Shown here one piece after another: positions 8,943-16,155 of a DNA stretch of 19,231 bases; position 1 is the first letter of the stretch, and every line of letters starts with the position of its first letter. The stretch is from assembly GCA_001275005.1 (NCBI GenBank), contig JWZX01001464.1:1-19231 (forward strand). The letters are read 5' to 3'. The notes beneath the pieces are model-generated. The model was given only the letters and a program-made list of their open reading frames with translations, searched no databases and was not told the origin of the DNA. A program made the translations under genes and the position numbers. The DNA is from Chrysochromulina tobinii (taxonomy: Eukaryota > Haptophyta > Prymnesiales > Chrysochromulinaceae).

Positions 8943-9307
8943 GCTTTATCTACTCGCCTCGCGCTTCGACGGTTTTAGCCGCTGCTCTCCCGGTCCGCCT
9001 CCATCTCCTGGTTATAATACATCATCGCTCGAGTGCGCTTGTGCGCGCGCCTGCACCCTGAAACAGCGCTGCGGGTAACCCAGTTGAGCGAGCGCGCATC
9101 GTAAGAGCAGGCTGACTGAAGGTCCACATCGTCTAGAGAGCACGTCGCGCCGTGCAGCGCGGCGTGGCGCAGTGGCGGCAGGAGTGGCGACGTACGTGCT
9201 CCTCTCTCTCTCTCGTGCGCGCGCGAGGGGCGGCGCGGCAGCTGCCAGCGCACGACGCGCCGTCCTGCGTCGGGCTGTCATACGTGCGTGCGCGTGGCTC
9301 TGTGCCC
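8943..9307. other. Convergent intergenic region
   Basis: These 365 bp lie between the 3' ends of the plus-strand Cys-rich gene and the minus-strand bL12 gene. A CT run followed by alternating CG (about 9201-9228) is the only simple repeat. Several open frames here have no protein-like character. No RNA gene is seen. Confidence 0.6.
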
Positions 9308-9694
9308 TCACTCGAGTGCGACGGTTCCACCAGCGGCCTCGATTTTGGCCTTGATGTCCTCGGCCTCGGCCTTGGGCACTTCGGCCTTGAGGTCTGCGGG
9401 CGCGCCCTCGACGAGCTCTTTGGCCTCCTTGAGCCCCAGGCCCGTGTAAGCACGCACCTCCTTGATCAGCTTGACTGTGGATGTGAACACATGGGGGGCG
9501 CACATGACGTGTGTGAGTGAAAGAGGCGCGACAGCACCGGTGGCACGGGACGCATGCTCAGTACGGCGCTGCTTGGCCTCGCATGCGCGCATGCAGGCAG
9601 CAGCGTACTCTTGGAGGCCGCGTCAAACTTCGTCAGCTTGACAGTAAAGTGTGTCTTCTCCACAGCTGCGGCAGGTGCCGCGGCTGCGGCGGCA

Positions 9695-9726
<32 letters not shown>

Positions 9727-10023
9727 GCCGCCGCCGCCGCCGCCTGCCGGCATCATCATCGCGCTTGTGATCCCCAACCGCGCTTTGAGCGCATCCGTCA
9801 GCTCGGCCGCCTCCAGCAGGCTAAGCGACGCAATCTGCTCCACGAGGTCGGCAATTTTGGGTGACGGCGCCTTGCTGCTACTCGAAGCGCAGTGGCGGAC
9901 GCTGCACGCGTCGTCGAATCGGCGCGTGGCGAGCGCCAACAACGCAGGCCTGCGATGAGCATCGGCAGGGGCACGTGCGGTGTCAGTCAATCTGTGAGCC
10001 CGCGGCATCCAGGGAGCGGGCAT
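9308..10023 (-). CDS. Ribosomal protein bL12, probably mitochondrial, two exons
   Basis: Exon 1 runs 10023-9609 and exon 2 runs 9474-9308, together 193 residues. An Arg-rich N-terminus (1-50) looks like a mitochondrial targeting sequence. [29 protein letters not shown] (57-85) is the bL12 dimerisation and stalk-binding domain. A hinge of 17 Gly then 6 Ala (94-116) follows. The C-terminal domain runs from [13 protein letters not shown] (122-134) through [20 protein letters not shown] to [20 protein letters not shown] and ends VALE; this is the translation-factor-binding domain. Mitochondrial location is inferred from the presequence and from bL12 being plastid-encoded in many red-lineage algae. 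The frame opens upstream from a GTG at 10083; ATGs at 10023 and 10008 are both plausible starts. The poly-Gly hinge is longer and simpler than usual. Confidence 0.92.
9475..9608 (-). other. 134-nt intron in the bL12 gene
   Basis: The donor reads TCCAAGA|GTACGC and the acceptor reads CACATCCACAG|TCAAG. The intron splits an ATC codon after its first base, restoring ASKIKLIKEV, which fits the conserved bL12 C-terminal domain exactly. Its length (2 mod 3) is what is needed to connect the two frames. A pyrimidine-rich stretch with CACTCAC precedes the acceptor. Confidence 0.88.
9694..9744 (-). repeat. GGC/GGT trinucleotide run encoding 17 Gly
   Basis: Seventeen consecutive Gly codons sit in the hinge of bL12, a mix of GGC and GGT arranged partly as GGC-GGT-GGT triplets. 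This is expected to vary in length between strains by slippage. Confidence 0.9.
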
Positions 10024-10515
10024 CCACGTGGCAAAAGATGAGGCGCGGTCAGGATGGCGATGAGGCGGCGTGCGTGCGCGCACTGCTGCAGCGGAGGGCG
10101 TGCGACACGAGCAGCCGCAACGTAGCTACGCGCGGCCACGCGCGTGAGGCGCAACGCGCCCGGCGCGTTTCGGACTCTCGCCAGCATTGGTCGCCGCGTG
10201 GTTCGAAGCCGCGTGGTCTTCTCTGCAGTCTTCTCTTCAACGAAAGTTTCGACGAAACCACGCTGCTTCGTACACGATTCACGGGGGAAATGAAAACCGA
10301 ACCGCATATCGTCTTCCTTTGTTTGGGGGGAAGACTTGACGTGTGCCGTGTGCAGGCCGTGCCCAGGATTACCCGGTAAATCAGACGGTTTGTTGTCCAT
10401 TTTGTCTCCTGCGCGACCGGGTGCCCATCCTGGACTGACTGCCTTCAGAGCGGCCGACGGGACCCTCGAAACGGAACGGAACGAGAGCACAAACGTCTGC
10501 ACAACCGTGGTCCGC
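10024..10515. promoter_or_regulatory. Divergent upstream region, bL12 and SAM-like gene
   Basis: These 492 bp lie between two divergent starts. Overlapping inverted repeats occupy 10241-10258: CGAAA-G-TTTCG followed by GTTTCG-A-CGAAAC, a candidate regulator-binding site. No TATA box is clear. A T-arm-like hairpin at 10197-10213 is not part of a tRNA. Both genes' 5' UTRs and promoters should fall here. Confidence 0.4.
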
Positions 10516-11634
10516 ATGGCGTCGCGTGCAGAGAGGGACGCTTTGAATTTACAAGAGGTGCGCGACTTTCTGAGTCGCATCGGGCTGAACCAAATCACCG
10601 ACACGATACTCAACGATGGGCTCTACATATCTATGTCCTTACTGCGGTATGCCACCTACAAGGAGCTTCTAGAATGCAAAGGCATAACGCCAGTGCAGGC
10701 GGTGACCATCCTGACGAGCCTTGGGGCGACGGCGCCGCGCCTGGATGCCAGCACGGCAGAGCTTTTGAAGGCTGCTGGTGTTGATGCTGGTATCGACGCG
10801 CTCGCATACGCTGGCTGCACGTCGATACGTGCTCTTCGCGGCAAGACATTGGACCAGCTGGTGCTTCTTGGGCTGCCTGCGGAGCAAGCAGAGCGCCTCT
10901 GCTCGAGCCTCACCTTTGTCGACGATAGCGGCCAGTCGCTGTTGGTATCAGCCACTCTCGAGCCAAGCGCCGAGGATGCGGCCGACGAGAGGAGCCTGCA
11001 GGCCGGTCTGCAGGCCTTTCCAGTCCCAGCCCCATCAGAGACGCCTGCTGACGCCGAGGTTGCCTCGGCACCATCGCGCACTACATCAGCCAAGAGTGTG
11101 GCGGAGCGCATCGGGTTGGACTCGGCCTTCTCCTCCTCCGACGAAGACGATCGGCCCAAGCCATGGCCCAAGCATGAATATGAGGACGACGATGAGGACG
11201 ACCGGCCGAAAGATGAGGTTGAGGATGATCTAATTGGGCGACGCGCCAAACCAAGCCGCGAAAAGCCGAGATCGCTCGTCGCCGTCTTGCTCCTTGTGGC
11301 AACGCTTGTGTCGGGCGGCCTCTTCGTCTACGCAACGAATGCTTCGGGCCGCTCGGCGCCGGTGCTCCTGTTGTCGGTGGACACACCGAACGCGACCGAG
11401 CCAGCGGGTGCGACGGCTGCGACGGGTGGGCACAGAGGCAAGGGGCGAGGCAAGAAGCGCAAGGGTGCCACTGCTTTCGCCTCGAACTCGACAGAGCCAG
11501 CGGGTGCGACGGGTGCGACGGGTGGGCACAGAGGCAAGGGGCGAGGCAAGGGCAGCGGGCGGGGCATGAAGCGCAAGGGTGCCACTGCTTCCTCTGGTAG
11601 ACGACGCAACGTGACGTGGGCCATGGAGAGTTGA
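10516..11634 (+). CDS. SAM-like domain membrane protein with duplicated basic tail
   Basis: 372 residues from the first ATG; the frame opens upstream only through a TTG at 10336. VRDFLSRIGLNQITDTILND (15-34) through ELLECKGITPVQAVTILTSLG (50-70) resembles a sterile alpha motif, and ELLKAAGVDAGIDALAYAG (82-100) through LDQLVLLGLPAEQAERLCSSL (112-132) looks like a second, weaker one. SAM domains mediate protein-protein contacts. A Ser/acidic region (205-238, rich in EDD and DDR) follows, then basic GRRAKPSREKPR and one hydrophobic segment (253-273). The tail after it carries NAS, NAT, NST and NVT sites and two copies of a TEPAGAT...GGHRGKGRGK...KRKGATA unit. If the tail is luminal or extracellular, its glycosylation sites would be usable; topology is inferred from flanking charge (basic on the N-terminal side). 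Function unknown. Confidence 0.8.
   Translation: MASRAERDALNLQEVRDFLSRIGLNQITDTILNDGLYISMSLLRYATYKELLECKGITPVQAVTILTSLGATAPRLDASTAELLKAAGVDAGIDALAYAGCTSIRALRGKTLDQLVLLGLPAEQAERLCSSLTFVDDSGQSLLVSATLEPSAEDAADERSLQAGLQAFPVPAPSETPADAEVASAPSRTTSAKSVAERIGLDSAFSSSDEDDRPKPWPKHEYEDDDEDDRPKDEVEDDLIGRRAKPSREKPRSLVAVLLLVATLVSGGLFVYATNASGRSAPVLLLSVDTPNATEPAGATAATGGHRGKGRGKKRKGATAFASNSTEPAGATGATGGHRGKGRGKGSGRGMKRKGATASSGRRRNVTWAMES
11392..11591 (+). repeat. Tandem duplication, about 96-108 bp, in the SAM-like gene tail
   Basis: Two copies start about 96 bp apart (gagccagcgggtgcgac at 11398 and 11494). Both end in aagcgcaagggtgccactgc. The second has a 12-bp in-frame insertion in its basic part. They encode repeated Thr-Glu-Pro-Ala-Gly-Ala, then Gly-His-Arg-Gly-Lys-rich units. 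Confidence 0.85.
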
Positions 11635-12072
11635 GAAAAGAGGTTTCGATAGTTTTTTCGTCGACATCAACGATACTCCCCAGACCCGGCGATCGCTCTG
11701 ATGACTCCTCGCCCGGGCGTCGGGCCACGGCGATACTGCGTGCAATTTGACTGCGTGTTCGGGGGGAAAGCGAAAACACGAAAATACATGCACTGCGCTC
11801 TGCGGGACGGAGCGGTCACTCGTTGTCACAGTCGCGCCCTCGAATTCCTTCACGTACATGTACACAGGGTACTGGTGCTGTTCCTCCCGCGTGTGTGTCC
11901 CAAAAGATTTTACGAACTGACTGTATCTGCAAGATTGCCCTTGGTAGCGGCCCCTGGTAGAGACCCCCCCCGGGGTGGGGGTCCCAAGGACTGAGCCCCC
12001 CCCGGGGTGGGGGTCTCTACCTTTCTCGCCTCTTCCAGTGACTTCAGTGACTTCAGTGTTCACACGGCATTC
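11635..12072. other. Intergenic region between SAM-like and FSH1 genes
   Basis: These 438 bp lie between two plus-strand genes. They should contain the 3' UTR of the first and the promoter of the second. The right part holds the G/C palindromic repeat annotated separately. A 10-bp palindrome gtacatgtac lies near 11854-11865. No coding potential is convincing. Confidence 0.55.
11956..12021. repeat. Paired G/C palindromes inside a 13-bp inverted repeat
   Basis: The outer arms ggtagagaccccc (11956-11968) and gggggtctctacc (12009-12021) are perfect inverted repeats. Two identical 20-bp direct repeats, an 8-C run then GGGGTGGGGGTC, lie at 11964-11983 and 11996-12015. Each copy can itself fold C-run against G-run. 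The element ends 51 bp before the FSH1 ATG, so it would be in the promoter or 5' UTR. It may be a regulatory hairpin or a small mobile-element remnant. Confidence 0.85.
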
Positions 12073-13122
12073 ATGTCTGTCATTTCTTTCGAGCAGCTCG
12101 TCGTCGCCGTGGTGGCGATCATCGCTGCCGCCGTGTGGTGGATCCGAATAGGCGCGCGCAAAGAGCCATCGTTGGCGTCCAAGCCTGCCGCCACCGCCAC
12201 CACTGTGTCGGCGTCCGAGCCCATCACCACTCCCGCCGCTCCCACCGCTGCTGAACTTCCTCCGCTGGCTCAACCCCTCGGCTATCCACTCTTCGAGACG
12301 CCGCTCGACGCGAAGCGCATGGGCGCCAAGCCAAAGGACGGTGTGGCCGTTCTCGGCGCGCACGGGCGGCCGCTCCGCATCCTGTGCCTGCACGGCCAAA
12401 ACAGCAACTCGGACGTCACGCTCATGCAGCTCTCCAACCTCGGGCTGAGCCATCGGCTGTGGTGCGACCTGCTCGAGGGTCCCTGGGACTCGGACAGCTC
12501 ACCGGAGAGCGCCATGGATGGCGTGACCGACGCGGAGCTGCATTCGTGGTGGCCGTGGAAGAAGGCGGGCGACGAGCCCAACCAGCAGCACCTCGCGCGC
12601 TGCCTGCGCTACGTCCTACACTATCTCGACTCAGCACGCATCCCGTACGATGGCATCTTCGGCTTCTCGCAGGGCGCCGCCATCGCGACCCTCGCGAGCA
12701 TGCCCGAGGTGCGCCGGAAACTGGGCCTTTCCTCGTCGACGCCACCATGGCGCTTTACGATCTGCGCACATGGCATGTACCCAGGCGGCGCGTGGTTCGG
12801 CCACGCCGCAAGCGAGTCTATGAGCGGCCTAGCGGCGCCGACACTCGACCCGTCGCTTGCGCCCGACGCCCACTTTGAGGGCGTGGCCCCCGATCTGCTC
12901 GCCAAGGTCATGCGCGTCGTCGACGTGCCGTCGCTGCACCTGATGGGCGTTGCAGACCACTGGCGAACAAACGCTGTTCGACTCGCACAGATGTACGTGA
13001 CGCCCGCCATCTTCGAGCACGACGGGCGCCACGAGATCCCGGCCAAGCTCAGCCGCGACGCGCCGTGCCAGCAGGCGCTCTCCCTTTTTTTTGAGCGCAT
13101 CTCACCACTGTGCACTATCTGA
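12073..13122 (+). CDS. FSH1-family serine hydrolase (OVCA2-like), membrane-anchored
   Basis: 349 residues, alpha/beta hydrolase of the FSH1 family. RILCLHGQNSNSD (102-114) is the strand and oxyanion region; GIFGFSQGAA (194-203) is the nucleophile elbow with Ser199; HLMGVADHW (289-297) carries Asp295; HDGRHEIP (316-323) carries His320, completing the triad. The family contains small cytosolic carboxylesterases and related acyl or sugar-ester hydrolases; the substrate here is unknown. Residues 8-26 (LVVAVVAIIAAAVWWIRIG region) are hydrophobic and are followed by basic ARK and an Ala/Thr/Pro linker, so the enzyme is probably N-terminally anchored, which is unusual for the family. The frame extends to a GTG at 12007, but the first ATG is 12073. 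No intron is needed. Confidence 0.92.
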   Translation: MSVISFEQLVVAVVAIIAAAVWWIRIGARKEPSLASKPAATATTVSASEPITTPAAPTAAELPPLAQPLGYPLFETPLDAKRMGAKPKDGVAVLGAHGRPLRILCLHGQNSNSDVTLMQLSNLGLSHRLWCDLLEGPWDSDSSPESAMDGVTDAELHSWWPWKKAGDEPNQQHLARCLRYVLHYLDSARIPYDGIFGFSQGAAIATLASMPEVRRKLGLSSSTPPWRFTICAHGMYPGGAWFGHAASESMSGLAAPTLDPSLAPDAHFEGVAPDLLAKVMRVVDVPSLHLMGVADHWRTNAVRLAQMYVTPAIFEHDGRHEIPAKLSRDAPCQQALSLFFERISPLCTI

Positions 13123-13155
13123 GTCTAGACTGAGCCGGAGTCCGCGCCGGCCGTG

Positions 13156-13177
13156 CGGGCGGGCGAGCCCCCGCCCG
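13156..13177. repeat. GC hairpin downstream of the FSH1 gene
   Basis: The arms cgggcggg (13156-13163) and cccgcccg (13170-13177) form an 8-bp perfect stem with a 6-nt loop. It lies 34 bp past the FSH1 stop, in a 178-bp convergent interval shared with the MgtE gene. It may be a 3' UTR structure; eukaryotic termination does not rely on such hairpins. Confidence 0.6.
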
Positions 13178-13300
13178 GGGTTGGTAAAAGCGCGAAACGT
13201 TACGATGTCACGTACTGTGTGCGGAGTTGCTTATCAAGTGACACTGTAGTCTCGTACGGTGGTCTCGGTGCGACTTGTACTCAATCGGGAGGGAAAACCT

Positions 13301-13990
13301 CTATTGTTGTAACACCTCGTACTCGCCCACCAACCTGTCCTCCTCAGGAGTGGAGATGGAGTGCGGCTCGCCCTTGAGCATGATCGAGCAGACGAGGCAG
13401 GTGATGCACACGCCCATCAGGTCCATGATCACTTGGATCGTCGCGCCCGCATGAGCAGGATCAAGCTGCCAACGATGCAGCATCAGTGGCAGAGTAGAGC
13501 CGATCAGGACTGACGAGAACACGATGGCAAGGAGTGAACATGAGATGGCGAGCGCGTCGAGCTGCGAGTATCCAAACAAGATGACGCGCACATATCCAGC
13601 GCCTACCATCAGCACGGAGATCGAGAACGCCATCTTTGCCTCGCCGAGCACATATCCTGGCGCGTTCCGCGCGGTGATCTCGCCTGTCGCGAGGCCGCGG
13701 ATGACAAGCACAGCGGCCTGATTGCCCGCATTGCCGCCCGCGCCGACCAGCATCGTGAGAAAGAAGACGATCACGGAGTGCCGAGTCAATAGCGCCTCGT
13801 AGTGTGCGAGGATGAAGCTGCTGCAGGATTGGAAGATGAGCAGGGCTATCAAAACGCCGGCACGCTTGCGCAGCCGCTGCCAAAACGGGAGGATGTCGAC
13901 GAGTGGCGTCCCGGGAAAGCCGCCCAGGAGAGGCAGCTGTTCTCGCCCAGGCGAATCCGAAGTGGCCTTATCGCGATCCCGGTAGCCCAT
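13301..13990 (-). CDS. MgtE/SLC41-type divalent cation transporter, membrane domain only
   Basis: 229 residues from the ATG at 13990. The signature MLVGAGGNAGNQAAVLVIRG (80-99) is the core of the MgtE membrane domain, followed by ATGEI. About five hydrophobic segments are visible (near 44-62, 72-97, 116-140, 144-173 and 182-206), the number in one MgtE protomer, and DPAHAG (177-182) precedes the last one, as in MgtE where DPA helps line the Mg2+ path. The cytosolic N and CBS domains of bacterial MgtE are absent. Transport of Mg2+ is the likely role; membrane unknown. The frame continues upstream to a GTG at 14080, and a spliced N-terminal extension (for targeting) cannot be excluded. It is convergent with FSH1 and divergent from the kinase gene. 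Confidence 0.9.
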   Translation of the reverse strand: MGYRDRDKATSDSPGREQLPLLGGFPGTPLVDILPFWQRLRKRAGVLIALLIFQSCSSFILAHYEALLTRHSVIVFFLTMLVGAGGNAGNQAAVLVIRGLATGEITARNAPGYVLGEAKMAFSISVLMVGAGYVRVILFGYSQLDALAISCSLLAIVFSSVLIGSTLPLMLHRWQLDPAHAGATIQVIMDLMGVCITCLVCSIMLKGEPHSISTPEEDRLVGEYEVLQQ

Positions 13991-14226
13991 GTCACCCTCG
14001 ACCGAATCGACCGAAGCGACGCGCAGAATGGTTCCAACAACAAGCCAAGAGCGGTCCGTCTGTGTGCACAGGAAGCTCACGTCCCTTTTGCGGCACGGAA
14101 ACTTACCCGATATGGTGTCAATTTTCCTGACCCTTGTGCTTCTCCTACGTTGCGTTCACTGTGAGTTAAGATTTCGCATGAGTGTCGGGTCGTCGACCCC
14201 TGAATAGGCAAGGCGCGATCGCGTGA
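13991..14226. promoter_or_regulatory. Shared divergent upstream region, MgtE and kinase genes
   Basis: 236 bp between divergent starts. Near the kinase start are GGGTCG-T-CGACCC (14187-14199) and the perfect palindrome CGCGATCGCG (14214-14223), the latter only 3 bp before its ATG. These are candidate binding sites or chance GC palindromes. Confidence 0.35.
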
Positions 14227-15759
14227 ATGTCATGGCTCGTTGGCTCCCTGGTAGGCAAGGCGCTCGATGCGGTCTCGACTCTGTCGACCGGGTTCGTTCC
14301 GCAGGTGATCGCCTTTGAGGGCCTGCAGGTGGTCACAACCGCTCTGCTCGCAGAGGGTGGGTACAGCTTCGTTTATTCGGCTCGTGAGGTCTCCACAGGC
14401 GGGAAGTCCTTTGCGGTCAAGAAGGTGCTCGCGCAGGATAAGGAGACGCGCGAGATCGCCGAGATGGAATCGCGCCTGCTCAAGCAGCTGAATGGCACGC
14501 CAGGCTTTGTCGGCTGCTTCGGCACCACGCACCGGGAGGCCACAGCCGGCGCGCGAGAGTACTTTATGCTGCTCGAGTTATGTCCCAACGGCTCTCTCAT
14601 CGACCTGGTGTACCGCAAGGACGCGCGCACGGGCGCGTACGCGCGTGGGCCAGCGCTCAGCCAGGAGCGCATTCTCGAGGTCTTCGAGACCGTCTGCGCC
14701 AGCGTGGCGCACCTGCACGCGCTCTCGCCGCCTGTGTGCCACCGAGATCTGAAGCTCGAGAATGTGCTGTGCACGGAGGATGGGCGGTTCGTGCTGTGCG
14801 ATTTTGGGTCCGCAACGACGCGCGTGCTGCCCGAGGGGCGCTCGAGGCGTGAGGCCGCCGCCGAGGAGGAGCGCATCGCCAAGTACTCGACCCAAATGTA
14901 CCGGGCACCTGAGATGCTCGATCTTTATTTGGGTCATGCAGTGGACGTGAGGGTGGACGTCTGGGCACTCGGCTGCATCCTGTACACGCTGTGCTTCGGC
15001 GCGCACCCGTTCCCGGCGGAGTCGTCCCTCCAGATTCTCAACCTCGCGTACTCCATCCCGCCCTCCTCACAATACAGCGAGAGCGTACATGATCTTGTGA
15101 GAGCGATGCTCTCCATGCCACCAGCAGAGCGACCCTCCTCCGCAGAGCTGCTGGAGCGTGTGCGCGCGATCCGCAATCGGCGCGCCGGCACCGCTGCGCC
15201 GGCAGCACCCGCTGCGTCTCCTCCTCCTCCGGCGGCTAGCGGCACACGCGCCGCGACAGGCAGCCGCGGCGAGGGTAGCTCCAGCGAGGGCAGCCGCAGG
15301 CGCGCTGGAGCGAGCTGTGGCGACGAGAGCAAATGCACCGCGGCGACGGCGACGGCGGCGGCCGCAGCAGTGCGCCAACGCATGCGCCAAGGGACACAGC
15401 CAAACGCAACCTCCTCGCCCTCACAGCCACCGCCACAGGCAACACGCGCGCCAACACGCGCCGGAGAAGTCGACCCGGCGCTTTCGGATGCGCCTTCGCC
15501 CCTTGCGTCGCCCGCGTTTGAGGCCGCGTTTGAGGCCGCGTTTGATCCGGCATTTGAGGCGGCCTTTGAGCGGCCGATGACGCTGCGCACGGCCCATGTT
15601 GAGCCTGAAGCCGATGCGGATACCACGAAGAGCAAGGGAGGGCTGCTGCGCGCGTGCATAGACTTTGACGTGGGTCCCTGGGAGAGGGCGGCCAAGCGCC
15701 TCTCTGAACAGGCTGCGCTGCTCGAGGCGGACGAGCGGCGCTTCTTCCTGCGTGTGTGA
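14227..15759 (+). CDS. NAK-family Ser/Thr protein kinase (AAK1/GAK/Ark-like)
   Basis: 510 residues. The kinase domain spans about 28-320. LLAEGGYSFVYSARE (40-54) is the NAK-type glycine loop; Lys65 in FAVKK is the ATP-binding lysine; HRDLKLENV (172-180) is the catalytic loop with Asp174; DFGS (192-195) binds metal; YRAPEM (225-230) ends the activation segment; DVWALGCILYTLCFGAHPF (244-262) is a NAK-family hallmark. All catalytic residues are present. NAK kinases phosphorylate clathrin adaptor mu subunits or actin regulators in endocytosis; that role is inferred. The C-terminal half is disordered, Ala/Pro/Ser-rich, with a five-unit AFEA/AFDP repeat (430-449) that vaguely recalls Phe/Asp-based adaptor-binding motifs, and ends in a conserved-looking helix DVGPWERAAKRLSEQAALLEAD region. 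The ATG chosen is the first in frame; a nearby ATG at 14232 is out of frame. Confidence 0.93.
   Translation: MSWLVGSLVGKALDAVSTLSTGFVPQVIAFEGLQVVTTALLAEGGYSFVYSAREVSTGGKSFAVKKVLAQDKETREIAEMESRLLKQLNGTPGFVGCFGTTHREATAGAREYFMLLELCPNGSLIDLVYRKDARTGAYARGPALSQERILEVFETVCASVAHLHALSPPVCHRDLKLENVLCTEDGRFVLCDFGSATTRVLPEGRSRREAAAEEERIAKYSTQMYRAPEMLDLYLGHAVDVRVDVWALGCILYTLCFGAHPFPAESSLQILNLAYSIPPSSQYSESVHDLVRAMLSMPPAERPSSAELLERVRAIRNRRAGTAAPAAPAASPPPPAASGTRAATGSRGEGSSSEGSRRRAGASCGDESKCTAATATAAAAAVRQRMRQGTQPNATSSPSQPPPQATRAPTRAGEVDPALSDAPSPLASPAFEAAFEAAFDPAFEAAFERPMTLRTAHVEPEADADTTKSKGGLLRACIDFDVGPWERAAKRLSEQAALLEADERRFFLRV
15514..15573 (+). repeat. 12-bp tandem repeat in the kinase tail
   Basis: Five 12-bp units of the form gcgtttgaggcc encode AFEA, AFEA, AFDP, AFEA, AFER. 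The first two are identical; the others carry a few changes. The regular Phe spacing of four residues would put the Phe side chains on one helix face. Confidence 0.85.
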
Positions 15760-16155
15760 TGCTGCTGTCCGTAGGGCGTAGGCCATCTTGAACTTCGTGT
15801 CCATTCGTGTGAATTGGCTGTTGATACTCGGTCGCCGGTACCGGCGATCTATGATTAATTGATAAATTGATATCCAATGCGGTTTGCGTCGCACCGTCGC
15901 TAGGGCTGTCAGTGATGTCACTCTGGAAGCTATCCGGATAGGTGTTGAGGAAGCAAGCTAATTACTCGAAACCACAAAAGTACCTAAACAAGCGCAACCG
16001 AGTACCCCAGTTGCCAGCAGAGTACGAGGTGTTTACTTTAATCGAGCAGTGTGTGAACGAGGTGTGAACACCACCGGCCTGTCAACTTGTCAAGGGCTGC
16101 CGTCTATTTCGTCTTCGCGCTCGCCGTCCATCACGCCTAGCCGGTCGCAATCGCA
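15760..16155. other. Intergenic region between kinase and coiled-coil genes
   Basis: 396 bp, AT-richer than the genes around it. It holds a 16-bp perfect palindrome (15832-15847), a 12-bp palindrome ctatccggatag (15930-15941) and agtga-tg-tcact (15911-15922). No open frame or RNA gene is convincing. It should hold the kinase 3' UTR and the promoter of the next gene. Confidence 0.55.
15832..15847. repeat. 16-bp perfect palindrome tcgccggtaccggcga
   Basis: The sequence equals its own reverse complement over all 16 bases and is followed directly by an AT-rich stretch with repeated attgat. It lies 73 bp after the kinase stop. It could be a dimeric-factor site or a 3' UTR hairpin; no function is shown. 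Confidence 0.75.

Noticed and set aside
10197-10213. tRNA T-arm with a B-box-like ggttcgaagcc
   Set aside because: The 5-bp stem and loop fit, but there is no matching acceptor strand, D arm or anticodon arm upstream.
12007-12072. Extended start for the FSH1 gene at a GTG
   Set aside because: GTG is not a normal eukaryotic start; the region lies in the palindromic element, and the ATG at 12073 directly precedes the hydrophobic segment. The same reasoning removed the TTG at 10336, the GTGs at 10083 and 14080, and the TTG at 18274.
11230-12453. Minus-strand frame of 407 residues crossing three annotated regions
   Set aside because: It runs antisense through the SAM-like gene tail, the spacer and the conserved FSH1 coding region, with no domain-like sequence.
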